Notes under the pieces: generated by a model | What the model was told of the DNA's origin: nothing | Database searches by the model: none | The model's input: the letters and a program-made list of their open reading frames with translations, nothing else | Source of the DNA: Bradyrhizobium sp. 186 | GTDB lineage: Bacteria; Pseudomonadota; Alphaproteobacteria; Rhizobiales; Xanthobacteraceae | Direction: 5' to 3' | Assembly: GCF_023101685.1 (NCBI RefSeq) | Contig: NZ_CP082164.1 | Location: 4,030,001-4,094,000 of the forward strand | Length of the DNA: 64,000 nucleotides | In this document: one piece after another, positions 52,259 through 61,940 of the stretch | How positions within the stretch are numbered: position 1 is the first letter of the stretch | How the letters are laid out: every line of letters starts with the position of its first letter | Program-made: the position numbers and the translations under genes

Positions 52259-53178
52259 CCGACACGACCATCAATCAGCAACCGCTTCCGGCCGGTCTCG
52301 TCGTCGCGCCGCAACTGCCTGAGATCCTCCGGCCGGTCGTGATCCGTCGTGGTCTGGTCGGCTTGTTCCGGGGCCATCCGACGGTCGCGATCGGCGGCGC
52401 GCTGCTGCTGACCCTCGTCCTCGTCGCGATCTTGGCGCCCTATCTCGGAACGGTCGATCCGACCGCGCTTGCGCCCGCCAGGCGCACCCGCGCGCCGTCG
52501 GCCGATTTCTGGTTCGGCTCCGACGTGCTCGGCCGCGACATCTATTCCCGCGTGCTTTACGGCGCGCGGGTCTCGCTCACGGTCGGCCTGTCGGTCGCGA
52601 CGTTCGCCTCGTTTGCCGGTCTTGCCATCGGCATCGTCTCCGGCTTCATCCGCTGGGCGGACGGCATCCTGATGCGATTCATGGACGGCTTGATGTCGAT
52701 CCCGCCGATCCTGCTGGCGATCGCGCTGATGGCGTTGACGCGCGGTAGCGTCGGCAACGTCATCCTGGCGATCACCATAGCGGAAATCCCGCGTGTCTCC
52801 CGCCTCGTGCGCAGCGTGGTGCTGTCGCTGCGCGAGCAGCCCTATGTGGACGCGGCCGTGGCCTGCGGCACGCGCACGCCGATGATCATCCTGCGCCACA
52901 TCCTGCCCAACACGCTCGCACCCATGTTGGTCCAGGCGACCTATATCTGCGCCAGCGCCATGATCACGGAGGCGATCCTGTCCTTCATCGGTGCCGGCAC
53001 GCCGCCCACTATTCCGTCCTGGGGCAATATCATGGCCGAAGGCCGCGCGCTGTGGCAGGTCAAGCCCTACATCGTGTTCTTTCCGGCAGCCTTCCTGTCC
53101 GTCACCGTTCTCGCGGTGAATCTGCTCGGCGACGGTCTTCGCGATGCGCTCGATCCGCGCATGGCCAAGAGCCTCTAG
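52255..53178 (+). CDS. Peptide-type ABC permease, DppC-like (second set)
   Basis: 307-residue inner-membrane permease. [21 protein letters not shown] and the coupling loop [22 protein letters not shown] are DppC hallmarks. The start appears to be TTG at 52255, overlapping the previous stop (TTGA). A rare start in a coupled position could tune the subunit ratio. The nearest in-frame ATG would remove conserved N-terminal sequence. Confidence 0.88.
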   Translation: MTDTTINQQPLPAGLVVAPQLPEILRPVVIRRGLVGLFRGHPTVAIGGALLLTLVLVAILAPYLGTVDPTALAPARRTRAPSADFWFGSDVLGRDIYSRVLYGARVSLTVGLSVATFASFAGLAIGIVSGFIRWADGILMRFMDGLMSIPPILLAIALMALTRGSVGNVILAITIAEIPRVSRLVRSVVLSLREQPYVDAAVACGTRTPMIILRHILPNTLAPMLVQATYICASAMITEAILSFIGAGTPPTIPSWGNIMAEGRALWQVKPYIVFFPAAFLSVTVLAVNLLGDGLRDALDPRMAKSL

Positions 53179-53197
53179 TGTCAAGGGCCTGATCGCG

Positions 53198-54183
<986 letters not shown>

Positions 54184-54187
<4 letters not shown>

Positions 54188-55167
54188 GCCCTCCGCTGCT
54201 CCAGGTCAACGACCTCAAGAAGCATTTTCCGGTCAAGACCGGCTTGTTCGGCCGCAAGTCTGAATGGGTCTATGCGGTGGACGGCGTGTCCTTTGAGATC
54301 GCTCGCGGCGAGACGCTGTCGCTGGTCGGCGAGTCCGGTTGTGGCAAGTCGACGGTCGGCCGCGCCGTCCTGCGGCTGTTCGACATTACCTCGGGCCAGG
54401 TGATCCTCGATGGCCAGCGTATTGACGACGCCGCGCCGAGCACGATGCGTCAGATGCGTCGCCGCGTGCAGGTCGTGTTCCAGGATCCGTTCTCCAGCCT
54501 CAATCCGCGCATGCGCGTGCGCGATATTGTGGCCGAACCGATCCGCAATTTCGGCCTCGCGAAGTCCGCAGCCGACCTCGAGGCGCGTGTCGCGGCGCTG
54601 ATGGACACCGTGCGCCTGCCGCGCGAGGCGCTGAGCCGCAGGCCGCACGAGTTCTCGGGCGGCCAGCGTCAACGTATCGGCATTGCACGGGCGCTTGCGG
54701 TCGAGCCCGAACTGATCGTCTGCGACGAGGCCGTCTCCGCGCTCGACGTCTCGGTCAAGGCGCAGATCGTCAATTTGTTGCAGGATCTCCAGCGCGAGTT
54801 CGGCCTGGCGCTGCTCTTCATCAGCCATGATCTCGCGATCGTCGAGCACATGACCCATCGCGTTGCGGTGATGTATCTCGGCAAGATCGTCGAGGTGGCG
54901 CCGCGTCGGGAGATCTTTGCCGCGCCGAGACATCCCTATACCAAGGCGCTGCTCTCCGCGGTGCCGGTGCCCGAGCCTGGTGCCCAGCGCAATCCCATTA
55001 TCCTTGGCGGTGACGTGCCAAGCCCGATCCACCCGCCGAGCGGATGCCGCTTCCACACCCGTTGTCCGTACGTCTTCGACCGCTGCCGGACAGAAGAGCC
55101 GGAACTTCGTTCGAACGGTAGCGACCAGTGGGTGGCGTGCCATCTCGACGCACTGCCGCAGGGGTAG
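54184..55167 (+). CDS. Peptide-type ABC ATPase, DppF-like (second set)
   Basis: 327-residue ATPase with Walker [12 protein letters not shown], signature [13 protein letters not shown], a Walker B variant [12 protein letters not shown] (DEA in place of DEP, common in DppF) and the C-terminal cysteine-containing extension ([15 protein letters not shown]). It ends the second transporter operon. No clear terminator is visible in the 154 bases that follow. Confidence 0.91.
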
Positions 55168-55321
55168 ACTGTCATCTTCTTCGTGGCATATGAACGCGCA
55201 AGCGGATCTGCATCGCGGGCTTCAGTCATGTTCCGCAACATATCTCAACATCTTCGCCAAATTTTGATCGGGTGACCGCGGGTAGGATCGGTTCCAACCC
55301 TACGAATCGGAGCCCGCCGCG

Positions 55322-55819
55322 ATGTCCTTGAAATTGTCCGTGAAGCAAAGGAGTCTCGGTGTCGCCTGCCTCGCGCTGGTGACCTTGAGCTCGTCCTATG
55401 CGGAAGCGACCCTGGACAGTCTGGCCGGCTCGTGGTCCGGGATGGGTTCGATGAAGCCCGCCGATGGACCCCGCGAGAAGGTGCGCTGCAAGGTCGCCTA
55501 CAACGTCACGAAGCCGGGCCGATCGATTACTCTGAATCTGCGATGTGCAAGCGAGGCCTACAAGATGGTCTTGTCCGCAAACATGGAGCAGAACGGGGCG
55601 GATTTCTCGGGGAATTGGTTCGAGAGCGAATACCGCCAGGGTGGCAAGATCTACGGAACGAGCGTGGAGGATGGGCTGATCGAGGCAAGAATTGAAGGCA
55701 ACACCGTCGCGGCGCTGGTGACAATCCGGACCAAGGGCAATCACCAGTCGTTCGTCATGGATGCGCCCGGTGCCTGGGTCTCGCAGGTCGCAATAGAGCT
55801 GAGCAAGGACTCGAAGTGA
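55322..55819 (+). CDS. Small exported protein of unknown function
   Basis: 165-residue protein. A signal peptide is visible (about residues 1-28: positively charged start, hydrophobic VACLALVTL, likely cleavage near SYAEA). The mature part is rich in beta-strand-like stretches with repeated SGxW/SGNW elements (LAGSWSGMGSM, DFSGNWFESEY), reminiscent of small lipocalin- or avidin-like barrels, but I cannot assign a family. Two cysteines (near 58 and 76) could form a disulfide. A GGAG ribosome site lies upstream of the ATG. Confidence 0.65.
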   Translation: MSLKLSVKQRSLGVACLALVTLSSSYAEATLDSLAGSWSGMGSMKPADGPREKVRCKVAYNVTKPGRSITLNLRCASEAYKMVLSANMEQNGADFSGNWFESEYRQGGKIYGTSVEDGLIEARIEGNTVAALVTIRTKGNHQSFVMDAPGAWVSQVAIELSKDSK

Positions 55820-56054
55820 CGGCTGCGCGAATGCCTTTGCGGCGGCTCGGATATCCTGATCGACGCCGGCCGGCCAGGGCTGCTGCATAGCGTCGAGGGC
55901 TTGGCCGAACCCATTGAACGATGCGGGGATCGCGACTCCGCTGCGCTGCGTCCTTGAAGAAATATGGAGATGGCAGCTCACCGCCTTGGGCGGTATCTCC
56001 GCGTGCTTTGCTGCTGTAAGAACGACGGTGCAGGTCCGCTGAATTGTACGCAAA

Positions 56055-57050
56055 ATGAACCTTCTGTCACGGCGGGAAGTCCTCGGAACGGTCGCGTCTG
56101 CTGCCGTGCTGGCCACACGGCTCGGCGGCGCAAGCGCCAACGACTATCCCTCTCGCCCGATCCGGCTGGTGATCCCGTATGCGGCGGGCGCCGCGGGCGA
56201 TCAGATCGGCCGACCCTGGGCTGACAGGATCGCCTCGCTGCTCGGCCCGATCTACGTCGAGAACATGGGAGGTGCCGGCGGGGCGGTCGGCTCCGCCGTG
56301 GTGGCCCAGAGTGCGCCCGACGGCTATTCGCTCCTGCTCGGTAATGGCAGTACGCAAGTCATGATCCCGTTGTCTTCGGCGCGTCCCGCCTACGATCCGG
56401 TGCGTGATTTCCGGGCCGTATATCGCCTCATCACCAGCACGCTTGCCTTCGTCGTGAATCCCTCGCTCCCGGTCAGGGACCTGCAAGAGTTGGCTGCTTA
56501 CGCGAACGACAATCCCGGCAAGATTTCTTATGGCACTCCCGGAGTCGGCACCGGCAATCATCTCGTCGGCGAGATGTTCAGGCGGCAATCGGCCACCGCA
56601 GTGGATATCGTCCACATTCCCTATCGCGGCATGGCACCCGCGACCAACGACCTTGTCAGCGGCCAGATCCCCGCGATGATCGCCGTCGTATCGAGCAACC
56701 TCGTGCAATTGCACCGCGCCGGCAAGCTGCGCATGCTCGCCGTGACGAGCGGGAATCGCTTGAGCGGCGCGCCGGAAATTCCCACCGTCACCGAGGCTGG
56801 CATGCCGGATCTCAGCTATGCCGGATGGTTCGGCCTGTTTGCGCCACAGGCGACCCCGGATGAGATCGTGAACCGCATATCTGCGGCGAGCCGTACCGCC
56901 ATGGCCGATCCGGCGCTGCAGGAAACCTATCGTTCGCAAGGCATGGAGCCGGATGCCGATTCCAGCGCGGACAAATTTCAGTGGTTGGTGGAGGACGAAC
57001 TGAGGCGTCTGGCTCCCATCATCAAGTCGATCGGACTGAAGCGGGATTGA
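56055..57050 (+). CDS. Tripartite tricarboxylate transporter-type (Bug/TctC) binding protein
   Basis: 331-residue extracytoplasmic binding protein. The N terminus carries a twin-arginine-like signal (SRREVLGTVASAAVL), then the family start YPSRPIRLVIPYAAGA, with VENMGGAGGAVGS and ISYGTPGVGTGNHL. No TctA/TctB membrane genes are nearby, as is common for orphan Bug proteins. It is an intact relative of the pseudogene at 28256-28500. It converges with the AraC gene. Confidence 0.88.
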   Translation: MNLLSRREVLGTVASAAVLATRLGGASANDYPSRPIRLVIPYAAGAAGDQIGRPWADRIASLLGPIYVENMGGAGGAVGSAVVAQSAPDGYSLLLGNGSTQVMIPLSSARPAYDPVRDFRAVYRLITSTLAFVVNPSLPVRDLQELAAYANDNPGKISYGTPGVGTGNHLVGEMFRRQSATAVDIVHIPYRGMAPATNDLVSGQIPAMIAVVSSNLVQLHRAGKLRMLAVTSGNRLSGAPEIPTVTEAGMPDLSYAGWFGLFAPQATPDEIVNRISAASRTAMADPALQETYRSQGMEPDADSSADKFQWLVEDELRRLAPIIKSIGLKRD

Positions 57051-57091
57051 AGAACGCGCCCCAACGCCGTCGATCGCGCGCGGTGGCGACG

Positions 57092-57126
57092 AAAAAAGGG
57101 GCCGTCCTTTTGGGGGAGGACGGCCC
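57092..57126 (-). terminator. Intrinsic terminator of the AraC gene (minus strand)
   Basis: A perfect ten-pair stem (arms 57099-57108 and 57117-57126, loop eight bases) has six A residues on its left (57092-57097). Read on the minus strand this is a stem followed by a T run, as expected for a terminator downstream of the AraC gene ending at 57225. On the plus strand the stem could also slow transcription from the Bug gene. Confidence 0.8.
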
Positions 57127-57224
57127 TGAGGCCCGTATGCCAGGGAGGAGAGGCACGAGCCGTGACTGGTGGGGGGCTCAGTCACTTACATTTGCAGCAT
57201 CGCCGATCTGGCGGATAAAATATT

Positions 57225-58271
57225 TCACGAACCGAGGACGTTTCTCATTTCGCATGATTCACGCGGTTCCCTTGCGGCGGTACGCGACAACGTGTTGCGC
57301 GCGGGAGCCGGTTCACCGCCGAGCGTCGTGCTCGAAGATCGTTCGTTCCGCCGGGCGCAACGCCAGCGCGCAGGAGTATCGGCCGTGATGCGCTTGAAGA
57401 CGGTCGAGAAATGGGCCTGCGTGCAGAAACCGACGGCCAGCGCAACCTCGGCCAGAGACGTCTTGGAATTCGACAACAGCGATTTCGCATGTTCGATGCG
57501 CTGGTGCAGAAGGTACTCGCGCGGCCGGTATCCGGTCGCAGCGCGAAACTGTGCCGCAAAGTGCATGCGGGACAGTCCCGCGACCTTGGCAAGATCGGAC
57601 AGGCTGATGCAGTGATCGAAGTGCGTCCCGACATACTCCTCGACGCGTCGCAGGCGCCATTTCGGCAGAGCGTTCACCTTCGCGCGTGGCAGTTCACGCC
57701 GGGCAACATGCCGTACCAGCGTCTGGCCGATGCAGCGCGCGAATTCCTGGTCAGTCGAGTCGCCGTGTTCGGTCAGCGCCTTTGCAAGCTGCTCGGCGAA
57801 CGGGTCGCGCAGCAGGACAAGGTCGTTCAGGCTTTCGGAGGCGGAAACCTCCGTTCCCGATTGGAGGGATCGTAAGCAACTGGCGGAGACGTGGAAGTGC
57901 AGGAAATCGCACGGCGCGTCGAACTGCGCGCTGAGCTGCTTCGAGGGTGCGCCGACATACAGCGTGCCCCCCGGCATGATGCCATCGAAAATGACGTGAT
58001 TGCCCCTGGTTAGCTTGAGACGAGTCGTCTTCAAGGCGATCGATATGAAGTATTTGTCGGGGGGCGTTGTCGCTTCTTCGCGCCTTGCGGCAGGTTGCGC
58101 GCAGGTCCAGCGCGAGATCGTGATGTCCTCGGCTGCAATACCGGCATTTTGCTCCGGCTGGCGCCATCTTCGTTCGTCGGGAAAGGCGCTCGTCGCCAGG
58201 GGGGAGTCCGGTTCGCGCTGGCTGGCTTCATGGCTGAGCCATGCGCCGGCCATTTGCATATCGGTGAGCAT
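57225..58271 (-). CDS. AraC-family transcriptional regulator
   Basis: 348-residue regulator with a variable N-terminal sensing region and a C-terminal double helix-turn-helix (about residues 225-325): SLSDLAKVAGLSRMHFAAQF and SLAEVALAVGFCTQAHFSTVFKR. It resembles the stand-alone activators that take a small organic ligand. I prefer the ATG at 58271; the open frame continues to 58349 but the extra residues look unstructured. The target is unknown; the Bug gene or the sugar-transporter operon are candidates by position. Confidence 0.85.
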   Translation of the reverse strand: MLTDMQMAGAWLSHEASQREPDSPLATSAFPDERRWRQPEQNAGIAAEDITISRWTCAQPAARREEATTPPDKYFISIALKTTRLKLTRGNHVIFDGIMPGGTLYVGAPSKQLSAQFDAPCDFLHFHVSASCLRSLQSGTEVSASESLNDLVLLRDPFAEQLAKALTEHGDSTDQEFARCIGQTLVRHVARRELPRAKVNALPKWRLRRVEEYVGTHFDHCISLSDLAKVAGLSRMHFAAQFRAATGYRPREYLLHQRIEHAKSLLSNSKTSLAEVALAVGFCTQAHFSTVFKRITADTPARWRCARRNERSSSTTLGGEPAPARNTLSRTAAREPRESCEMRNVLGS

Positions 58272-58644
58272 CGTTCGTCTCGCTTCTTGAGTGTCGCTGC
58301 AGCCGAGCCGGTTGCGCCGGACTGCCGAATGCAGCAAGTCGATGCTCAAACGATATGGCTGGTCCCGTCTCGAAGCTCGTTAGAGATGCTTAAGGGTTGT
58401 TAGAACTTGCAAGCGTGCCAAGTGCGACCGCATGTCGCAAATGCGTAAATTCAGCCAATGAGATCAATGGCTTGCAGGCCGAGGTCAGGCTCGGGCGGCT
58501 GTTAGATGCGGTACGAAGCGAACCGGACGAGAGGTGAGGCAGCATCTTCCCATGCGGCCAGCTCCATCCGCCGCTAGTCGTCAGCGGATCAACGCTGCAT
58601 CCTCCAGCATCGCACGAGTGGGGCCTCAAACCGGTTCGCGACCT
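58272..58644. other. Intergenic region between the AraC and YciI genes
   Basis: 373 bases without a supported gene (short open frames lack any recognisable feature). It contains a symmetrical element TGCGAC-N5-GTCGCA (58423-58428 and 58434-58439), about 150 bases upstream of the AraC start, which could be an operator. It also contains a near-miss to a sigma-54 site on the minus strand with wrong spacing. No clear terminator of the YciI operon is visible. Confidence 0.4.
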
Positions 58645-58932
58645 TCAACCCTGACGGCGCAGAAAGCCGGTGATCGTGACCTTTTCCCAGATCCCGGCTG
58701 CGGCAAAGGGGTCTGCCCGGTTGAAGGCTTCGACCTCCGCGCGACCGGGGGCCTCGATCAGGAAAAGGCTGCCGATCATTGTCGCGCCGTCATCCGACAC
58801 GAGCGGCCCCGACATCACGATCTTGACGCCAAACTGCGAGGTGTCGCTCAGGAAAGCCTTGTGGGCATCGTAGTTGGCGAGCCGGGTCGAGAGCGCGCCG
58901 GCGCGGTCGAGGGCATGAATTGCAAACAGCAT
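58645..58932 (-). CDS. YciI-like protein
   Basis: 95-residue protein of the YciI family (dimeric ferredoxin-like fold), with the N-terminal LFAIHALDRAGALSTRL, the conserved central SGPLVSDDG and the C-terminal FNRADPFAAAGIWEKVTI. The His-Asp pair expected in the putative active site is present (H6 and D9/D67). Function is generally unknown; related proteins act as small dehydrochlorinase- or muconolactone isomerase-like enzymes. It is the last gene of the minus-strand transporter operon. Confidence 0.82.
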   Translation of the reverse strand: MLFAIHALDRAGALSTRLANYDAHKAFLSDTSQFGVKIVMSGPLVSDDGATMIGSLFLIEAPGRAEVEAFNRADPFAAAGIWEKVTITGFLRRQG

Positions 58933-58948
58933 GGTGTCTCCGTTTTTT

Positions 58949-58973
58949 GGGCGGCCGTACCGGACGGCCGCCC
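58949..58973 (-). repeat. Hairpin between binding-protein and YciI genes
   Basis: Perfect ten-pair inverted repeat (arms 58949-58958 and 58964-58973, loop five bases) directly after the binding-protein stop on the minus strand. The T run (58943-58948) is on the plus-strand side, so for the minus-strand transcript the stem is followed by A residues and is not an intrinsic terminator. It may stabilise the binding-protein message. Confidence 0.6.
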
Positions 58974-58995
58974 GAGCTTGTCGCGATTGGTAAGC

Positions 58996-59973
58996 CTATT
59001 TGCCGCCAAGCTTGCTGGCTTCCTCGAATGTCGGGCAGCTCCGCTGCTCCAGTGGCACGTCGAACGGCTGGTAATTATCCTTGGTGATGACGGTGGGCTT
59101 CAGCACGATCTCGTTGATGACCGGCTGGTCGCGCAGGGCGCGGATCGCCATCATGGTGCCGAGGCAACCCTGCGCAAATCCGTTATAGTCGCCGCTTGCG
59201 AGTAGCTTGCCTGACTTGATCGCGTCGATCGCCTCCTTGGTGCCGTTGATGCCGATCACCTGCGCCTTACGGTTGGCGCCGTCGAGGGCCTCGATCGCGC
59301 CGACCGCCATGGCGTCGTTGGCGGCGAGCACGCCGTCGATCTGCGCGTTCGATTGCATCAGGTTCTCCATCACTTGGAGCGCCTGGAGCCGCTGGTAGTT
59401 ACCGGGCTGCGAGGCCAGGAGTTTTGCACCGGCGTTTTCCTTCAGCGCATCGTTGAAGCCGCGGACCCGGTCGACATTGGTCAGCGAGCCCTTGACGCCC
59501 TCGATGATGACGATGTTGCCCTTGCCGCCGAGTGTCTTCAGGAGATGGCGCGCAGTTTCGAGCCCGAGGCTGTAATCGTCGGCACCGATGAAGGAGACGA
59601 ACTTGCCGCCCGCGGAGCGGTCGGTGATGTTGACGACGGGGATCTTGGCTTCGTTGATTTTTTCGACCCCCGGCACCATCGCCTTGTAGTCGACCGGCGT
59701 AAAGACGATGGCGCTTGGCTTCTTCACCACGACGTCTTCGATCTGGCTGAGCTGTTCGGGAATCGAGTCCGGCTTGGTCGGAATGTATTGCAGCGTCTTG
59801 GCGTTCAGCACCTTCGCCATGTTGTCAGCGCCGACCCGTACCGTCTGGAAGAACGGATTGGTCTGGTTCTTGGTGAAAACGGCGATGGTCTCGCCGTCCG
59901 CACGGGCCTGTGTGGTGAATGCGGCGGCGATCAGCAGCGGCAGCGTCAGGTAACCCAGTTTCTGTTGTCTCAT
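58996..59973 (-). CDS. Sugar-type ABC transporter substrate-binding protein (RbsB family)
   Basis: 325-residue periplasmic binding protein with a signal peptide (cleavage near TQARAD, residue 25). The LacI-like fold is seen in ETIAVFTKNQTNPFFQTVRVGAD, the AIVFTPVDYKAMVPGVEKI segment, FIGADDYSLGLETA and the hinge region GVLAANDAMAVGAIEAL. It is the most distal transporter component of the minus-strand operon. The ligand could be a sugar, polyol or related compound. Confidence 0.9.
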   Translation of the reverse strand: MRQQKLGYLTLPLLIAAAFTTQARADGETIAVFTKNQTNPFFQTVRVGADNMAKVLNAKTLQYIPTKPDSIPEQLSQIEDVVVKKPSAIVFTPVDYKAMVPGVEKINEAKIPVVNITDRSAGGKFVSFIGADDYSLGLETARHLLKTLGGKGNIVIIEGVKGSLTNVDRVRGFNDALKENAGAKLLASQPGNYQRLQALQVMENLMQSNAQIDGVLAANDAMAVGAIEALDGANRKAQVIGINGTKEAIDAIKSGKLLASGDYNGFAQGCLGTMMAIRALRDQPVINEIVLKPTVITKDNYQPFDVPLEQRSCPTFEEASKLGGK

Positions 59974-60015
59974 GTTGCCTCCATCCCTCGTTTTGCTTGT
60001 TGGATCTTCAAGTGC

Positions 60016-60993
60016 TCATTGCGTGCGGCGGCGGGTCTTCATGTCGAGCCAGACCGCGAGAATGACGATGATTCCGGTGACGAGCGGCTGCCAATTGGCG
60101 CTGACCGACAAGAGGTTCATTCCGTTCAGGACCAGCGTCAGGATCAACGCGCCGATGAAGGTGCCGAACACGGTGCCGACACCGCCGAACAGCGAGGTGC
60201 CGCCGATCAGCACGGCCGCGATCGCCGGCAGCGTCAGGCTTTCGCCGATGTCGGCCTCCGCCGAATTGAGCCGCGACAGGAAGATGATCGACGCAAGTCC
60301 CGCCATGGTGCCGGAGACGGCGTAGACCAGCAGCAGGCGACGTGCCACCGGGATGCCGGAGAGTCGGGCCGCGACGGGATTGGCGCCGATCGCATAGATC
60401 TCCTGGCCCCAGATCGTTCGCTGGGCAAACAGCGTTCCGATCCCAAGGAACACCAGCAGCAGATAGACCGGGATCGGCAGGCCGAACAAATAGCCGCTGC
60501 CGATCTGGCGGAAGCCTGCCGGGAAGCCGTGAAGGGTCTCGCCCGCCATGTACCAGTAGGTCAGGCCGTTCAGAACCCAGAGCATGCCGTAGGTGGCGAT
60601 GAAGGAGGGGATGCGCAGCGCGGTGACCATCACGCCGTTGAGGAGCCCGACGATGCCGCCGCAGGCGAGCCCCGCGAGGATGCCGAGCGCCGGCGAGCCG
60701 GTCTTGTGGATCACGGTCCCGGCGATACAGGCGGACAGCGCGACATTGGCGCCGACGGAGAGATCGAGGCCCGCGGTCAGCACCACGAGTGTCAAGCCCG
60801 AGGCGATGAAGAAGGTCAGGCTCGCCTGCCGCAGTACGTTGAGGATGTTGCCGAGGCTCAGGAAGGAATCGCTGAGCACCGCCAGCACCGCGCAGATCAG
60901 GAGTGCGGCGAGCAGGCGGTAGAAGACCTGGGTCGCATCCTGCGACAGGAAGGAGCGGGGTGGCGCGATGGCCTCTTTGGTGATGTCGGTCAT
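60016..60993 (-). CDS. Sugar-type ABC permease (RbsC family), second permease
   Basis: 325-residue inner-membrane permease with about eight to ten hydrophobic segments and the RbsC hallmarks TLVVLTAGLDLSVGANVALSA and IAAVLIGGTSLFGGVGTVFGT. It starts four bases inside the preceding permease gene (ATGA), so a heterodimeric channel is likely. Confidence 0.9.
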   Translation of the reverse strand: MTDITKEAIAPPRSFLSQDATQVFYRLLAALLICAVLAVLSDSFLSLGNILNVLRQASLTFFIASGLTLVVLTAGLDLSVGANVALSACIAGTVIHKTGSPALGILAGLACGGIVGLLNGVMVTALRIPSFIATYGMLWVLNGLTYWYMAGETLHGFPAGFRQIGSGYLFGLPIPVYLLLVFLGIGTLFAQRTIWGQEIYAIGANPVAARLSGIPVARRLLLVYAVSGTMAGLASIIFLSRLNSAEADIGESLTLPAIAAVLIGGTSLFGGVGTVFGTFIGALILTLVLNGMNLLSVSANWQPLVTGIIVILAVWLDMKTRRRTQ

Positions 60994-61940
60994 GCGCGAC
61001 TCCGAAGGCCATCCAGGAACAGTGCGACAATGACGAGGACACCGACGCTTGCGACCTGCACCGAGGACGGCAACGAGATCAGATTGAGTCCGTTGCGCAG
61101 TACACCAACCGCGATCACGCCTAGCACCGTGCCGAGCAGCCAGCCATTGCCGCGCTCGAAAGAGGTGCCGCCGACCGCCACGGCGGCGATCGCATCGAAT
61201 TCAAGGCCGAGGCCCGCGGTCGGATGGCCGGAATTCATCCGCGCGGTCATCAGCAGGCCGGCGATGCCGGCCATGGCGCCGCCGATCGCATAGACGACGA
61301 TCAAGAGCCGGTTCGGCGAGAGGCCGGCATAGCGCAGCGCCTCGCGGTTGCCGCCGAGCGCGAAGATGTAGGTGCCGAAGCGGGTATGATAGAGCAGGCC
61401 GTGGAACGCCGCGTAGCTCACGAACGCCATCACGATCGGGACGGGCACGCCCAGGAGGGTCGCCGAATAGATATCGCGCACGCTGTGAGGGATGCCGACC
61501 ACGCTTTGACCGTCGCTGACGATCAACGACAGGCCCTGTGCCATGCCGAGCGTGCCGAGCGTCGCGACGAACGGCGGAATGCCTGACATCGCGACCAGCC
61601 AGCCGTTGAGGGTGCCGAAGGCCGCGCCGACCAGCAAGCCGGCGCCCAGCCCAAGCAGCATCGACTTGGTCGCGAGCGATACGATCGCGACGCAGAGCGA
61701 GGTCAGCGTCAGCACAGCGCCCATCGACAGGTCCAGCCCCTCGGTCATGATGATCAGCGTCATCGGCAGAGCGAGCATGGTCAGGATCGTCGACTGCACC
61801 AGCACGTTGGAGAGGTTGGCGACCGACAGGAATCCGGGCGCGATTGCGCCGAACAGCGCGATCAGGAGCACCAGCACGATGGCAACGCCGGGAATGCGTT
61901 GCAGCGGATTTGGCTGTGAAACGACCGCGGCCTCACGCAT
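60990..61940 (-). CDS. Sugar-type ABC permease (RbsC family), first permease
   Basis: 316-residue inner-membrane permease with TLIIMTEGLDLSMGAVLTLTS and IAAVAVGGTSFERGNGWLLGT, typical of RbsC relatives. It overlaps the ATPase gene by eight bases and the second permease by four, so the three genes are coupled. The pairing of two distinct permeases indicates a heterodimer. Confidence 0.9.
   Translation of the reverse strand: MREAAVVSQPNPLQRIPGVAIVLVLLIALFGAIAPGFLSVANLSNVLVQSTILTMLALPMTLIIMTEGLDLSMGAVLTLTSLCVAIVSLATKSMLLGLGAGLLVGAAFGTLNGWLVAMSGIPPFVATLGTLGMAQGLSLIVSDGQSVVGIPHSVRDIYSATLLGVPVPIVMAFVSYAAFHGLLYHTRFGTYIFALGGNREALRYAGLSPNRLLIVVYAIGGAMAGIAGLLMTARMNSGHPTAGLGLEFDAIAAVAVGGTSFERGNGWLLGTVLGVIAVGVLRNGLNLISLPSSVQVASVGVLVIVALFLDGLRSRA

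Noticed and set aside
58404..58420. TGGCACG and TTGCA halves on the minus strand upstream of the AraC gene
   Set aside because: Both halves look good but the offset is only nine bases, far too short for a sigma-54 promoter.
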